From the NCBI GenBank assembly GCA_002794775.1, contig NBAY01000148.1:1-51082 (forward strand): a stretch of DNA of 51,082 bases. Direction: 5' to 3'. The position numbers were made by a program, and so were the translations under genes. Position 1 is the first letter of the stretch; every line of letters begins with the position of its first letter. Origin of the DNA: Porodaedalea pini. Its lineage: Eukaryota; Basidiomycota; Agaricomycetes; Hymenochaetales; Hymenochaetaceae. A model generated the notes under the pieces. That model did not search any database. It saw only the letters and a list, made by a program, of their open reading frames with translations, and was not told the DNA's origin. This document shows positions 20,801 through 31,598 of the stretch, piece after piece.

Positions 20801-21421
20801 CTTGTCCATTCGCATCTCACTCACCCTCCTCATCTGTTCCACCACCTTCTTCACCTTGCCTAGGTCCTCCACCGGCTCCCTCTTGATCGCACATTCTTCT
20901 GGACAGTGGGTGAATTCGATCGAACCCGTTTTCCAGTCGACCTCCGGATTGTGATGTCGAAGCCAGTCGTACCCCAGGAAGATGTTTGACGACGCTAGGG
21001 ACGTTACTGCGAGGACGATCCTCTCCTGGTGACGGCCGATCATGAGCTCGACGTCAACGTACTTCTCGATCAATCCGGCCTCATTGTGCGTGCCATCGGC
21101 GTTGAGCACCGCGAGGGGTCGAACGTAGCGTTTCGTTTCCAACCCGTACCTCTCGACGAACCTGACGTTGATGCAGGATCCCGTGCATCCCGAATCCACA
21201 AGGGCATGCGCATCTACCTCTCTCGCCTCACCCGCTATTTCATGCTCGACGGTCAGGAGAAGGTCCAGCTGGCGTCCGCCAGTTCCTCTCATGAACAGTT
21301 GATCGTACTCTTCATCTTTGTTCACACCGGTGGGGACTTCGTAATCGGGAAAACCATCGACGTCGTTTGCATCTATGTATTGTACAGACGGTTGGTTATA
21401 TTTTAGCGAATCTGGATTCAA
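17831..21421 (-). pseudogene. Gypsy pol: protease, RT, RNase H, integrase, chromodomain, with one TGA
   Basis: One continuous frame of about 1197 codons. The aspartic protease has VDSGC at residues 75-79. The reverse transcriptase has YLDD at about 400, followed by RNase H (VEADSSNFALGG). Next come an integrase zinc region ending in CDRCQ, the integrase core (FVDRFSK, HDRGTQFD, TAYHPQTDGQTERVNQE) and a C-terminal chromodomain (LQYLVKWVGY, EPTWQPE). A single TGA at 19094-19096 interrupts it just before AYVRGCDRCQ; the frame continues unchanged, and CGA to TGA is the simplest explanation. The frame is open upstream of 21421 and overlaps the end of gag in the -1 frame. It stops at 17831-17833, directly at the LTR. 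Confidence 0.9.
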
Positions 21422-21456
21422 AGTCTCTTGTTCTTCTCGGTCAGTCGCCCCGATGG

Positions 21457-22977
21457 CTATGCCTGACCACTCGCAAAACCCTGCGAGTCGACGACCTCTT
21501 CGTCATTGTCTTCTTCCTCCACATAGTCCTCCACCGTCGACCTTCGAGTGTCCACGACTTCCTCGAATGCCGACTCCTTCATCGCGCCGAGCTCGTCAGC
21601 GATGAGGCGGCGCTCGCCCGGTGCCATCAGCTCCAACATACACTGGATGATCGGCTTCGCCTGCGGACATTTGTCCTTAAAGTGTCCCAGTCTGCCGCAA
21701 ATCCAGCACGCGCGCTTTCGTTGCGCCTCATTCATCGAGACGTCCATCGGTTGGCCGGCACCTCCAAAAGTGACGCCCGTCGCGTCACGCTTATCGGCGT
21801 GCGGGGCTGCTACCTGGCGGCATGCAGGAGGCCCTTGTTGGGGCATCGGACGGGGCGTGAACGGCAATGTACGACCTCGTTGGATGGTGTGAATCTGCTG
21901 TTCGCCCCGATCGATCTCAATGGCCTTCTTTTTCCATGCCTCATATGTTGTTGGCACGGGCGTCGACCTCAACACGCCGCGGACCACCTCGATGTTCATC
22001 GCGCGTTGCAGGCGGTCACAAATGACGCTTTCGTCCTTCAACTCTGCTGCCTTGATGATCACGTCGAGGTCCTGGAAGAACTGGTCGGCGGAGAGGTCTT
22101 TCTGGATCTTGTCTCGGAACTTCTTCAGCGCCTTCTCCTTCCTGTTCAGATCATCAAAGGAGGCATCCAGTCATTCCTGGAACTTGGCCCAGTCGTCCGT
22201 AAAGCTCACGACGCCATTCGTTGTGAATTCCTGGACATAGTTTTGCGCCCACGTCGACGCGTTGCCACCCTTGAGGTAAGAGAGGGCAACATAGATCTTG
22301 CTCGACGATGAGGGATACCTCGTGGGGTTCGCTGAGACGAAGAGTAGGACTTCACGCTTGAAGTCGAGGTAGTCATCACCGCCAGCGAATTTGCGTGGCC
22401 GGGCGACGTCAATCGAGGGAGCTGGAGCTTGGGCTGCAGGGGCATTCGTCGCTGCTCGGGTGAAGGCGGCAGCTACGATCGCTGCGATCTCTTGTTGCTG
22501 CCTTTGAGTGAAACCTTCAGCCATCGCTGGTACGGGCGTATGTGTCAGGCGCTCAGGGGGTGTCGGCGGTGACGAGTCTCTATGGGGTGTACGATAGCCT
22601 CCTGGTTCACTTGGGAGGATGACCGACAATGTCGAGACTGTCGGTGATGATGGTGCACGGGGAGGTCGAGGCGCCCAACGAGTTCGCTCGCTGGAAGACG
22701 GGTCAGTCGAGTACCAAGCGTGCCTAGTGTCACTCCACCAGAGATTATGAGTGATGTGGTTTCTGTTGTCCGCTACGTATGATTGGCGTTCCACGTCGTA
22801 GCGTGAAGAAGAGGGGAAAGCCCGCTGTTGTTCCTCGGTGAGATCTATCTTGACTACGTCGGGGGGGGGAACAGGTAGGGGCTGGTTGTCCGGATGTACG
22901 TTACGCTGACGAAGGACAGGTTCGTCAGCGAGTCTGATGACCAAACAGAAGGAGGCGGCCGAGATCACAATCGACAA
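21457..22977 (-). pseudogene. Gypsy gag with one TGA
   Basis: About 506 codons in one frame. The capsid-like helical region lies around 22450-21880 (DYLDFKREVLLFVSANP, AEQFFQDL-type text) and a CCHC zinc knuckle, CWICGRLGHFKDKC, near 21700. A TGA at 22171-22173 splits it after WAKFQE, with open coding continuing in the same frame. As in pol, CGA to TGA explains the break. The stop at 21457 lies inside the open -1 frame of pol, which fits -1 ribosomal frameshifting. Confidence 0.88.
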
Positions 22978-23248
22978 TGACGTTGACGACTGTACACGGT
23001 GTGTTACCCACGTCCAGGTCAGATGGTTCCTCCACCAGAGGGAGAAGCGAAGAGCCAGGGTCGGGAAATGTCAGGTGTAGGTTTACGTAATACACGAACG
23101 TCCGAAAACGTCCGGGCAGGGTTGAGGGTTGTCGTTCAGGGAGTTTACACGTCAATCCGTCGAGGGGAGTGCTCCTCTAGACTGGGTGAAGGCGAGTCGA
23201 CAGCGACGACGTACGCTGGGGATGAGCCTGGGTGGGGTTCTGCTTTTA
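22978..23248 (-). other. Gypsy 5' leader
   Basis: Untranslated leader between the 5' LTR and gag, containing the primer binding site position directly inside the LTR. The bases there (TAAAAGCAGAACCCC on the minus strand) do not start with the common TGG, and I could not assign a tRNA primer. Confidence 0.6.
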
Positions 23249-23661
23249 TGTTAGGCGGGAGCCCAGGGGACGACTCGGACTGGGCAGGCCTCGGCTGACT
23301 GTCGTCTGGGACGTGCTATACTCGAGCGTAGACTCGGGACACACTTACTCAGGCTAGGTCGTCGCGGAGGTAAGAGGATTAATACAAGTCTAAACTAATA
23401 CAAGGGGGACGAGTCTCACCTAGGTCGTCGCGGAGGTAAGAGGAAAAGCAGAACAAGGAGGTCATGCGATTCCTGAGACCTTATATAGCAACGACCGTGA
23501 GACTATATTACCTAACATTACATAACGAGTGGGAATGGAACGAATGAAGGCAGTGTGGGAAGGATTGTGTAAGATGGGTAAATATAATGAAAAGGACGAA
23601 TATAATAAAGGAAATGGTAAAAGGGAAAATAAAGGAAAAGGTGAAAGTTCAGGTTCTAACA
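23249..23661 (-). repeat. 5' LTR of the gypsy element
   Basis: 413 bp copy of 17418-17830. Followed by the GAGCC duplication and then the rest of the foldback element. Confidence 0.92.
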
Positions 23662-24677
23662 GAGCCTCAAAACACAAACATTTTCATATCTCAACCAAAA
23701 GTTGACCTTTTTTGCATCATCTAAGTTGCTAAATTCATTTTTTATCTCATCTTTCATATTTCAACAAGAGTGATAAGAAATAGTCAAAATTGGAGTCCAA
23801 AACAGTGAAAATGCTGTTTTTGATCCCATTTCCCTTGTTCATTTTTTCCTGCACTCAGATTTCACTGTACAGTGCTCCAGACCAGCCCAGAATTCCAGTA
23901 TTAGTTTATTATGAATTTACAGACTGATTTTGAGATGTATTGTGAGGTAGATGTGCTGAATTGGTGCATGCCTAAAACACACAAATCCCCTCTGTTTCTG
24001 CAAGCCCCCCAACCCCCAGGAAAAATTCTTCTCAACTAAGTTAATGCATGTAAATTCATTCAAAGTGTATTGGAAGAGATTTGAGCAGCATCCAGGGCTC
24101 TAGCATCAACCAGTAAGCTGAATGGAGTACCAGATTCTGACTTGTATGCACTATTCTTGTGAACATATCCTTGATTCATGAAGCAAGCCTGTATCCATGG
24201 ATGCTGCTCAAATCTCTTCCAATACACTTTGAATGAATTTACATGCATGAACTTGGCTGAGAAGAATTTTTCCTGGGGGTTGGGGGGCTTGCAGAAACAG
24301 AGGGGATTTGTGTGTTTTAGGCATGCACCAATTCAGCACATCTACCTCACAATACATCTCAAAATCAGTCTGTAAATTCATAATAGAATAATACTGGAAT
24401 TCTGGGCTGGTCTGGAGCACTGTACAGTGAAATCTGAGTGCAGGAAAAAATGAACAAGGGAAATGGGATCAAAAACAGCATTTTCACTGTTTTGGACACA
24501 AATTTTGACTATTTCTTATCACTCTTGTTGAAATATGAAAGATGAGATAAAAAAATGAATTTAGCAACTTAGATGATGCAAAAAAGGTCAACTTTTGGTT
24601 GAGATATGAAAATGTTTGTGTTTTGAGGCTCTCATGGCACGAAAATCACATGTGACAATACTTCTGAAAAGGGCAGT

Positions 24678-26185
24678 AATGGGCTTTGAGCTTGAAGGTG
24701 GTATGGATATTGCGTTTGAGAGTAGATTGTGGAGAGGGCGGACACGGCGATCTATGCGCAGTTAATGCGCTGCGCCCTCGAAGAGCATGAAGCATCGAAT
24801 ACTAAAGGACGAACGATAACGCGCTTCACTTTGTGTTACGTCCTCGTTCTGAAAAACATAAGTTTAGAGGATCCCTCATATCTTGCTTGCCCGGTGAACT
24901 CGGAGTCGGGGGAATGGGGGAGAGGGTTAGGCTCTTCGATTTAGTCAATGACTCGAGAACTCTCGGGAGCTCTGCGTGGAAGACGCCATTGGCGTTTCGC
25001 GTAGGCATACGTGGACTCTGGCGGAACACGGAAAAAATAATGAATGGTACACACAGGACTCACAGGTTCAATCAAATTCAAATGCAGTAAGAGATTGATA
25101 TAGTGCACTAGCAGATCAAGCGCAGCAAAATCAGGCGCACCTGTGCAATTGAATGCGCCTCGTAATCTGAACGGGTCAAAATAGTTCGCTTGGCTAGCTG
25201 TTGCGCACTCGTATACTAGCATGTTGCCCAGCAGTTGGCATCCGGGTTATGGCTCTGCTTTGAATTCTGAATGATTCCCGCGTGCGCTCGGAAGTGGGGC
25301 GCGATTTGTTCTCGAGATGCATATTCAATAAGTGTATCAGCTAGATAGATGCGTGTATTAGGATTGCGAACATAACATTGAGCCTGACGGCGGTTATCTT
25401 CGCGGGTCGTCGTATCTCCGTCATACATTTCATGACTCAGGTCTTCGTCGTCGCGCGTCACAGAACACCCGCAGACGAAGACACGAGCGCCAGAGAATTT
25501 GAATGAAGATATCCACAAGCCAAAAGCCACACACCGATAAGATGGCGTGCCACCTTGAGCATCGGCGACAGACACGCGCAGACCCTAGGAGAAGGTTTGT
25601 CAGTATCCGCGACCCGCACCGCAGACTGCCGGCGGGCTTCCCTTCGCACTCTCGACTCGGAAAAGGAAAGAAAATCACTTGCAGGATGCTGTGGACGAGG
25701 GCTCGGACACGTTTCACGAGCGACGGGATCGACTGGGCGCAGATGAGTGCCTTCAATTTGCACATTGATTCGTAGCTGTGTGTGCTGTGGCCGTGAAGCG
25801 GTGCAGCGAATGGGGAAAGAGAGAGCAAAAACGGCATGAATATGTAAGGGTCGCGGAGTTTGAAGTGTGCTGGAAGCTCCCACCGAGTCGCCGGCGGGGG
25901 TTCGGAATCCACACGCTTCAAACATCCAAGCCAAATGGAACCAAATGTTATTCAAAGACACGTATCAGCTGGCACCGAATTGCGCGGGAGCACCTGAGTC
26001 CATATCCGTCCAGCTCTGGTTCCCTGCTCACTGCTGTTCAACAGGCGGCGCTTCCAGATCTGAAGACTGCGGTCTGCATATCCGTACCTCCTGTTCTATT
26101 TTTTGCACTTCGAACTGCTTCTTGTTCGTCTGGACCTGACCTGCTGAAATCATATCCCCAGACTTGTGAAATTGGAGCGTTCTTC
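24678..26185 (-). repeat. Left arm of the inverted duplication around the central block
   Basis: Reverse complement of about 36205-37735. Over 24833-25775 the pairing has no length change (paired coordinates sum to 62417) and long frames on both strands are the same. The match weakens toward 26185. Several frames of 60-160 codons exist; which are real is unclear. The best-conserved frame between units is the one described at 36842-37201. Confidence 0.82.
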
Positions 26186-26323
26186 CAGCTGCCCTTCGTC
26201 GCTCATAGCACCTGATAGCCTCATCCTACGGCTGTACACGATGAACTATCCTATAGGTCACATTACAGTGTAAACTATAACTTCAAAATCCCCTTTGATT
26301 TGCCCTTTCATCGCATATAGACA

Positions 26324-27202
26324 TTATAGTTGTGTTTGTATAAGGCAGTCGTGGATAATCAAGGCACCAACGTCGTTGAAATACGCATCTGTCTCGTCAC
26401 CTTTCGCTGACCCTGCGTTCTTGAATCTCTTTTTCTTCGCGTGCGTGAGGCACGCCCGGAGGTCTGTCTGCAGCGCTAGCACCTGCTGCTCCTCGCTTTG
26501 CTGTTCCTCACTTGAACATGTGGGTTGCGTACCCATAAGCCAAACAGAAGCAGCACTGTGCCTTTCCTGTGTGCCCTGACTGCCTCGTCGAGCATGCGCA
26601 TGCAAACGTCCACGAAGCTCATCATCATCCTGTCCCTTGTGCTTTATCGACTGTCGCTTGCTTTTCTCCTCCACTTGTTGCTCCCTCATTTTCTTCTGCT
26701 TGTTCTCGCTCACTGCTTCCGGTCCCTGCAATGTTTTCCATACCTTTGCCAGCAAATCGTACAAGGGCTTGTCATATGACGAGTCGCGCTTGTGCTCGTC
26801 GAAGGGCTCCGCATTCGGAGATGCAATCGGCTCCGCGTCAAGTGGATCCTCCGCAATACGCGATCTCGAGCGCATGTACATCGCCGACCTATTTGTCTTC
26901 TTAGTTCGAGTCGCGTTGGGCTGACTTGTAGCTGGGCTGCACTGGTGTCTGTCATGTTCGGATGCTTGCCCTGCGAGTTGGTTGTGAGATTGCGGACGGT
27001 TTTGGCTATGGATTTCGTATTGAGTGAGCAAAGGCATCACTCGGAGTGTGCTCAAGAAGTCTCGACCAGGTGGCGACGACGAGTGAGACATATGACGACG
27101 ACCCTTTCGTCCCGCCTCATCCATATTGTTCCTCGCCCGGCGGAGGACTTTCTTGGTATTGACATTGGTGCTGCACCATGCCTTCCGGCTTTTCCGTGAC
27201 AC
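26324..27202 (-). CDS. Hypothetical 292-residue hydrophilic protein
   Basis: A single uninterrupted frame of 292 codons. The product is very basic and charged, rich in Ser, Arg, Lys and Gln, with an RRARNNMDEAGRKGRRH-like start and a Lys/Gln/Glu-rich middle that could be a coiled coil. There is no signal peptide, membrane segment or catalytic motif. The low-complexity make-up means the frame could be open by chance. It lies at the edge of the inverted duplication, and nothing ties it to its neighbours. Confidence 0.4.
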   Translation of the reverse strand: MSRKSRKAWCSTNVNTKKVLRRARNNMDEAGRKGRRHMSHSSSPPGRDFLSTLRVMPLLTQYEIHSQNRPQSHNQLAGQASEHDRHQCSPATSQPNATRTKKTNRSAMYMRSRSRIAEDPLDAEPIASPNAEPFDEHKRDSSYDKPLYDLLAKVWKTLQGPEAVSENKQKKMREQQVEEKSKRQSIKHKGQDDDELRGRLHAHARRGSQGTQERHSAASVWLMGTQPTCSSEEQQSEEQQVLALQTDLRACLTHAKKKRFKNAGSAKGDETDAYFNDVGALIIHDCLIQTQL

Positions 27203-27379
27203 CTATCGGTCTTGAGCCTATGAAGCTCTCGTTTTTGTTCCTTGGCACTGACGCCGCAATTAATATAGGGCTAGAGGTTGGGGTCGGGCTACTCTTGCGT
27301 GACTGTACCTGCGACGACTCTACAAAAAGCTCAATAAAAACTTATGGTTAGTTGATTGAAAATTAAAGGCTCGCTCCGG

Positions 27380-28020
27380 TCATTTGTTAGTGACGTTCAC
27401 AAACTTCTTTACGCCCAGAAAAGACACGAGCTACTCCATTAATATTGTAATGCGATTCTCCGGAGGCGAGACCCAACACGCTTCACATATATCCCAGGTG
27501 GACGCTAGAAATGATGTATCGTCAAAGCCGGATGGGTATGACGGCAATTTGCCCAGAGTGATAGGAAGTATCACACATGTATCGTCGTTTTTGAGTCGAG
27601 CGTATGGGACCCTCTCTCGCCAAAATTTCCTAGTTGATCCATGATCTCAGGTTAACTTCTCGCATGCAAATAGACTTACATAGACAGTCATGCCGTAAGC
27701 CCAGACGTCTGTTTCCTTCGTATGGAATGCATCGCCACTTATGTCAAGAAGCTCAAACGCCATCTATCTGACAGATCCCTAAGGCCTCCTGTACTCGTTC
27801 CTGCTATGGACAAAGAAGAAGCGAGCATGCGAGATATGCCGAAGTCGCAGATAAGGGGTTCGCCGGAATGCCCGACCAGCACAATATTCTAAGGTACAGT
27901 TGATGAAATCTATAACTCTTGAGCAAGACATAGGGTTGTTACCGCTTTCAAATCGGAGTGTACCATGTATGTTTTTGCTGTGCACATATTCGACTCCATC
28001 ACCTATCCCCAGTATCCTCT
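27380..28020 (-). pseudogene. C-terminal half of a decayed kinase
   Basis: Aligns with exons 3-5 of the intact kinase at 28632-31047. Homology begins at the start of its exon 3 (VEYVHSKNIHG, then CDFGISRMLASSL, SVRWMAFELLDI) and ends near the VNVTN stretch. A base insertion shifts the catalytic loop, and further shifts and stops follow. It lacks the DUF6699 part. Its N-terminal half is at 33141-33888, on the other side of the intact gene. Confidence 0.72.
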
Positions 28021-28631
28021 CAAGGAGGATGGATAAATTGAGAGACTTAGTAGTTCTATCATGATAGGTAGATCATGTATTCAGAAATGTTGAACTATTA
28101 GTGATAAATATAGCCAAGTAGATGGACGCTGTAATTAGAGTGGCGATCATCTGTTCGGGCTCCGCTTCAATACATAAAGTAGAATTTATATGCGTAAATT
28201 AATGCAATCTATGTAACAGGATGACTTATTTTCACACAATGGAACAACGTTCGACAGACAGTCTTTATTGAACTTATTCACCATATTTGCTGCATATGTC
28301 ATACCTTTGGAGAATCCTAACTTTCTTATTAGGCTGAACCGGATCGGTAATTACGTAAGTCACTGCCAGTGCGGGAACACGTTTTACCCTTCACTACTCC
28401 TTTATCCGAATATGCGTATACATGTAGTCAATGAGTTCTTTTTTCTGAGAGGAAAAAAGAAAGAGATTAATAGAAGTTCCGAGTTGACTATCTCAGCAGT
28501 GGTAAGCATGTGCTTAGTTTGCTGTTAGCTCACATCAGACTCTCGCTTTATCACAGCGGAATCGTAATTGAAGTACAAAACCAATGCATTCAAGACTGCG
28601 CTTTGGGGAACGGGGACAAACAAACTTCAAT
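28021..28631. other. Intergenic region downstream of the kinase-DUF6699 gene
   Basis: AT-rich. No gene is supported. It contains the 3' flank of the fusion gene on its right and the break point of the split pseudogene on its left. Confidence 0.45.
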
Positions 28632-31047
28632 TTACTCTACCTTAATTAGCAACTCAAAGTTGTGCGGGTCATCCTCCCTCACTTTCTTTAGTCCACCAAA
28701 CCAGACATCTTTTCCGAGGAGATCAACCCTTCTCACGCTTTGCAACATCTCGAACTGCCCTGCAGCACGACGGCGACGGCTGTATGCCAGAATTGCTTCA
28801 TATGCCTCGGACTCCGATAGCCTCGACCATTCTGCAAGTGTCACCCTCGTGTGCAATTCTTCATGCACTGTGCGTAGCACGTCACCGACCAAGACACTTT
28901 CCGACCCGTTTCCTATTCTTATTTCCCAGGCTTCTGTGAAACTTCCAAATGCTTTGCATCTAAGTTTGATTGCTGCCACTCCCGGAAAGGATGCAACCTG
29001 TGAAAGATAGCCTTCATGGATAGGAGTGTAACTCCGCGAGGTCGAGCTGATATCCGGCGTCTGTGGTGCGTAAGAGGGCGACGAAAGTTCCAAATGAGTG
29101 TATTGCGCGTCTTTAAGTAGTGGGTGAACGCTCATGCTCAAGAAGTACGCAGGATTCATATCCATTGGCGCTTCTGCAGAAGAACAATGAAATCACCGTC
29201 AAGGTGAGTGATTAATATTGAAGCCCAGGCAGATGTTATAAGTACCTTCTGAGAAAAGATACGAAACAGGTGAATGCGAGTGTCGCGGTTGGCAATAGTC
29301 TGAGTGGTCGCACAACATGCCGCTTAGCGTATGCGGGCTCAATGGAATGAGCTCCTGCTGCGGACTTGAATGTAACGATGTAGAGGTCAGACAGAGTCTT
29401 GAGCAATTCGGTGGTGGCAACGCAATCACTGTGCAACCCGAACCTAATTCAGGGGAGTATGGTCCTCCTTCCTCCTTGTCCTCGCCGTTGTCAATGCTTA
29501 CCGATTTGAGCGTATTGAGCCGCCAGTGCACAGATGAACCCACATTGTTGAATGACTCAGGCGAGGATGCAGCGTCCGACGGGGAATTCTCCTGGCGTTG
29601 ACGTCCATGTTGTCCTCGACGATGACTATTGTCTTCTGCCAAGCACGCAGAGCTTTCGTCCTCGTTCGCCGTTGCTACCATTGTAGCCGGGATAAAGCTA
29701 ATAGTCACAGCTAAGTTACCCCCGCACGAAGCTGATGGCATTGAGTATTCGAGAATCTCAATGAATATTTAAACTTCGTATACTTAGAGGCTAAAGCTCA
29801 CCTCGAGTGATGTTGGTGACATTTACATACTTTATTGCTTTCAGCGAAGTTACAATCTGATTCATTGTGATACGATGCTCCGGAGGTGAGACCCAACATT
29901 CTTCACAAATATTCCAGACGGACTGTAGATATGGTGACCAGTCAACGAAGTCGGACGGACGAGATGGCAGTTCGCCACGTAAGATGGAGAACATCACAAG
30001 GACGTCAATTCTGAGGCGAGCATATGGAAGCTCTTTAACAAGAATCTCCTAACATGCCGGTTATAAGTAAGGAGAAAACATAAACGACCACGATAGACGT
30101 ACATATATGGTCATGCTGAAAGCCCAGACATCCGTTTCCTTCGTATGATGGGCATCCCCTGAGACGTCGAATAGCTCGAGCGCCATCCATCGGACGGAAC
30201 CCCTGAGACCTCCTGTACTTGTACCTGCGATGGACAGAGAAGAAGCGAGCATTCGAGAGATGCCAAAGTCACATATAAGAGGCTCGCCGGACCGGCCAAC
30301 TAAGACGTTGTCCTGTATTAATATCGTACGATAAGTTCGGTGAGGAAGAAACGATTAAGATGTCCTCACTGCTTTGAGATCCGCATGTACTATACCATTC
30401 CTATGCAGATATTCGACTCCATTGGCTATTCCTAGTATCTGACCTGTCATTGGCTTTTGTCCTTAGAGGTGGCATGAAAAAAGTGACGTACCAACGGTCC
30501 GGGATCACAAGCGGGATTTTCCTCCATGTATCTCCAAACCGTCCCATTCTCTATCCACTCCGAAACCACAGAGGGATAGTCTCCTTCTAACACGTATCCT
30601 AGGAACGGCAAGATATTGGCATGTTTGAGTTTTGACCATATATGCAGTTCTTTCGCGAGGAGCTGAATAATGGGCTCATCAGACGAGAGGAGACTCTATG
30701 GCACGTTCAAAATGTACCTTCGCAAAGTCTTGGTCAGACTGTAAATGTACTCGGAGTCGTTTGATGGCTACTTTTACTACGCGACACTCCTCTGACGGAG
30801 GGGAGTCTGGACTAGAAATGCGGGCGCTTCCTATGAAAACGTCGCAGTAGCCACCGTGAGCCTTCATAACGGCGCTGTCATAACGGACGTGCGCTGTTAG
30901 GTCGAAACGGGCGAGACTTGCTAGAGTTTTGCGAAGAGCGTAGGACGAATTGCGAGCAGCTGGTGTTTGCAACCGGGGATGGTCTCGCTCAGACTGGTAA
31001 CCTTCTTCTCTTGACCTTCTGTTCGACTCCTGAGATTCAGCCGGCAT
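28632..31047 (-). CDS. TKL-like protein kinase fused to a DUF6699 domain
   Basis: Seven exons with fully consistent phases: 31047-30718, 30662-30488, 30443-30370, 30312-30103, 30048-29802, 29731-29246, 29173-28632, giving 687 residues. The kinase domain spans about 50-345: Lys96 in VAIKRL, catalytic Asp190 in HADLKADN, DFG at 208-210, then GSVRWMALEL and ETDVWAFSMTIYE, of TKL type. A Ser-rich linker follows, then a DUF6699 domain at about 530-685 (SVLVGDVLRTVHEEL, VRRVDLLG). The donor of intron 5 (GTGAGC) and acceptor ATCAG join the two parts in frame. If unspliced, the kinase would end RGEL at 29791, only 50 bp before an ATG at 29741, too close for two normal genes. Intron 2 (44 bp, donor GTCACT) is the weakest splice. 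It probably phosphorylates Ser/Thr; substrate unknown. Confidence 0.82.
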
Positions 31048-31598
31048 AAGATAGTAGAGGAAGGTGGGAGAAGAAGTTACAGAAGACTCCCAAGGAAGGC
31101 GAATAAGTTGAAAGACTCAGCCGGTCCATCGTGCCAGAACTATGATATGGGAAGCTGCAAAAGACCGCCCACCAACGGATAGGCACGTAAACACCGTAAC
31201 TCTCGCGGATCGTTAGTTCAAGCTCCGCTATATTGCCCGTGCAGCTGTGCAGCATACAGCCACTCCATCGTGAGCCTTGACAGATTGCTACTTCTGACTC
31301 TTCATCATTCAGCTGATTATAGTCTGTTATTTTCCATGTTTCCGAGTTGTGTGCTTTCTCAGATACTAAGGAATTTTGATTTGACTATGTGCGCAAGCAC
31401 CCGTGGAGAAATTATGGACTGTAAAAGGAAAGAGATGATCGGTGGGAGAGCCTTGAGCTTCGACCACCATGGTCGCAAACGCACGGAAGTCAAAAGACCC
31501 TCTCATTCCCATCCACTAGCCATCAGCGCCCAAGGACTTGGGGCGTCCTTACTGTTGGCTCAGCCTGCACGTAGCTCAGTGCTAACAGCAACGTCCGA
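31048..31598. promoter_or_regulatory. Shared upstream region of two divergent genes
   Basis: 550 bp between the start codons of the kinase-DUF6699 gene (minus) and the membrane protein gene (plus). It is probably a bidirectional promoter region. I see no certain TATA box or operator. Confidence 0.4.

Larger units (their letters stand above)
17418..23661 (-). mobile_element. Ty3/gypsy chromovirus-type LTR retrotransposon
   Basis: A 6244 bp element on the minus strand with 413 bp LTRs (TGTTAG...CTAACA) and a perfect 5 bp target duplication GAGCC (17413-17417 and 23662-23666). The order is Gag, protease, reverse transcriptase, RNase H, integrase, chromodomain, i.e. a chromodomain-bearing Ty3/gypsy lineage. 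I noticed one LTR difference (CCCGGG versus CCCAGG near the outer end), which suggests recent insertion. Two in-frame stops make this copy defective as it stands. Confidence 0.92.
17359..24676. mobile_element. Palindromic foldback element, family 2, copy 2, split by a gypsy element
   Basis: The left 59 bp (17359-17417) and the remainder (23662-24676) together make an about 1.07 kb foldback nearly identical to 11464-12539, flanked by TA at 17357-17358 and 24677-24678. The gypsy element sits in its left arm. This copy is therefore older than the gypsy insertion. Confidence 0.85.

Noticed and set aside
19236..22311. Long plus-strand frames across the gypsy element
   Set aside because: They are antisense shadows of gag and pol, without domains.
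22978..23248. Assignment of a specific tRNA primer for the gypsy element
   Set aside because: The bases next to the LTR do not clearly match the 3' end of a tRNA that I can name with confidence.
25503..25775. 90-residue frame that is identical in both inverted arms (also at 36914-36642)
   Set aside because: Identity follows from the DNA-level duplication and is no evidence of selection; overlapping frames on the other strand are equally open.
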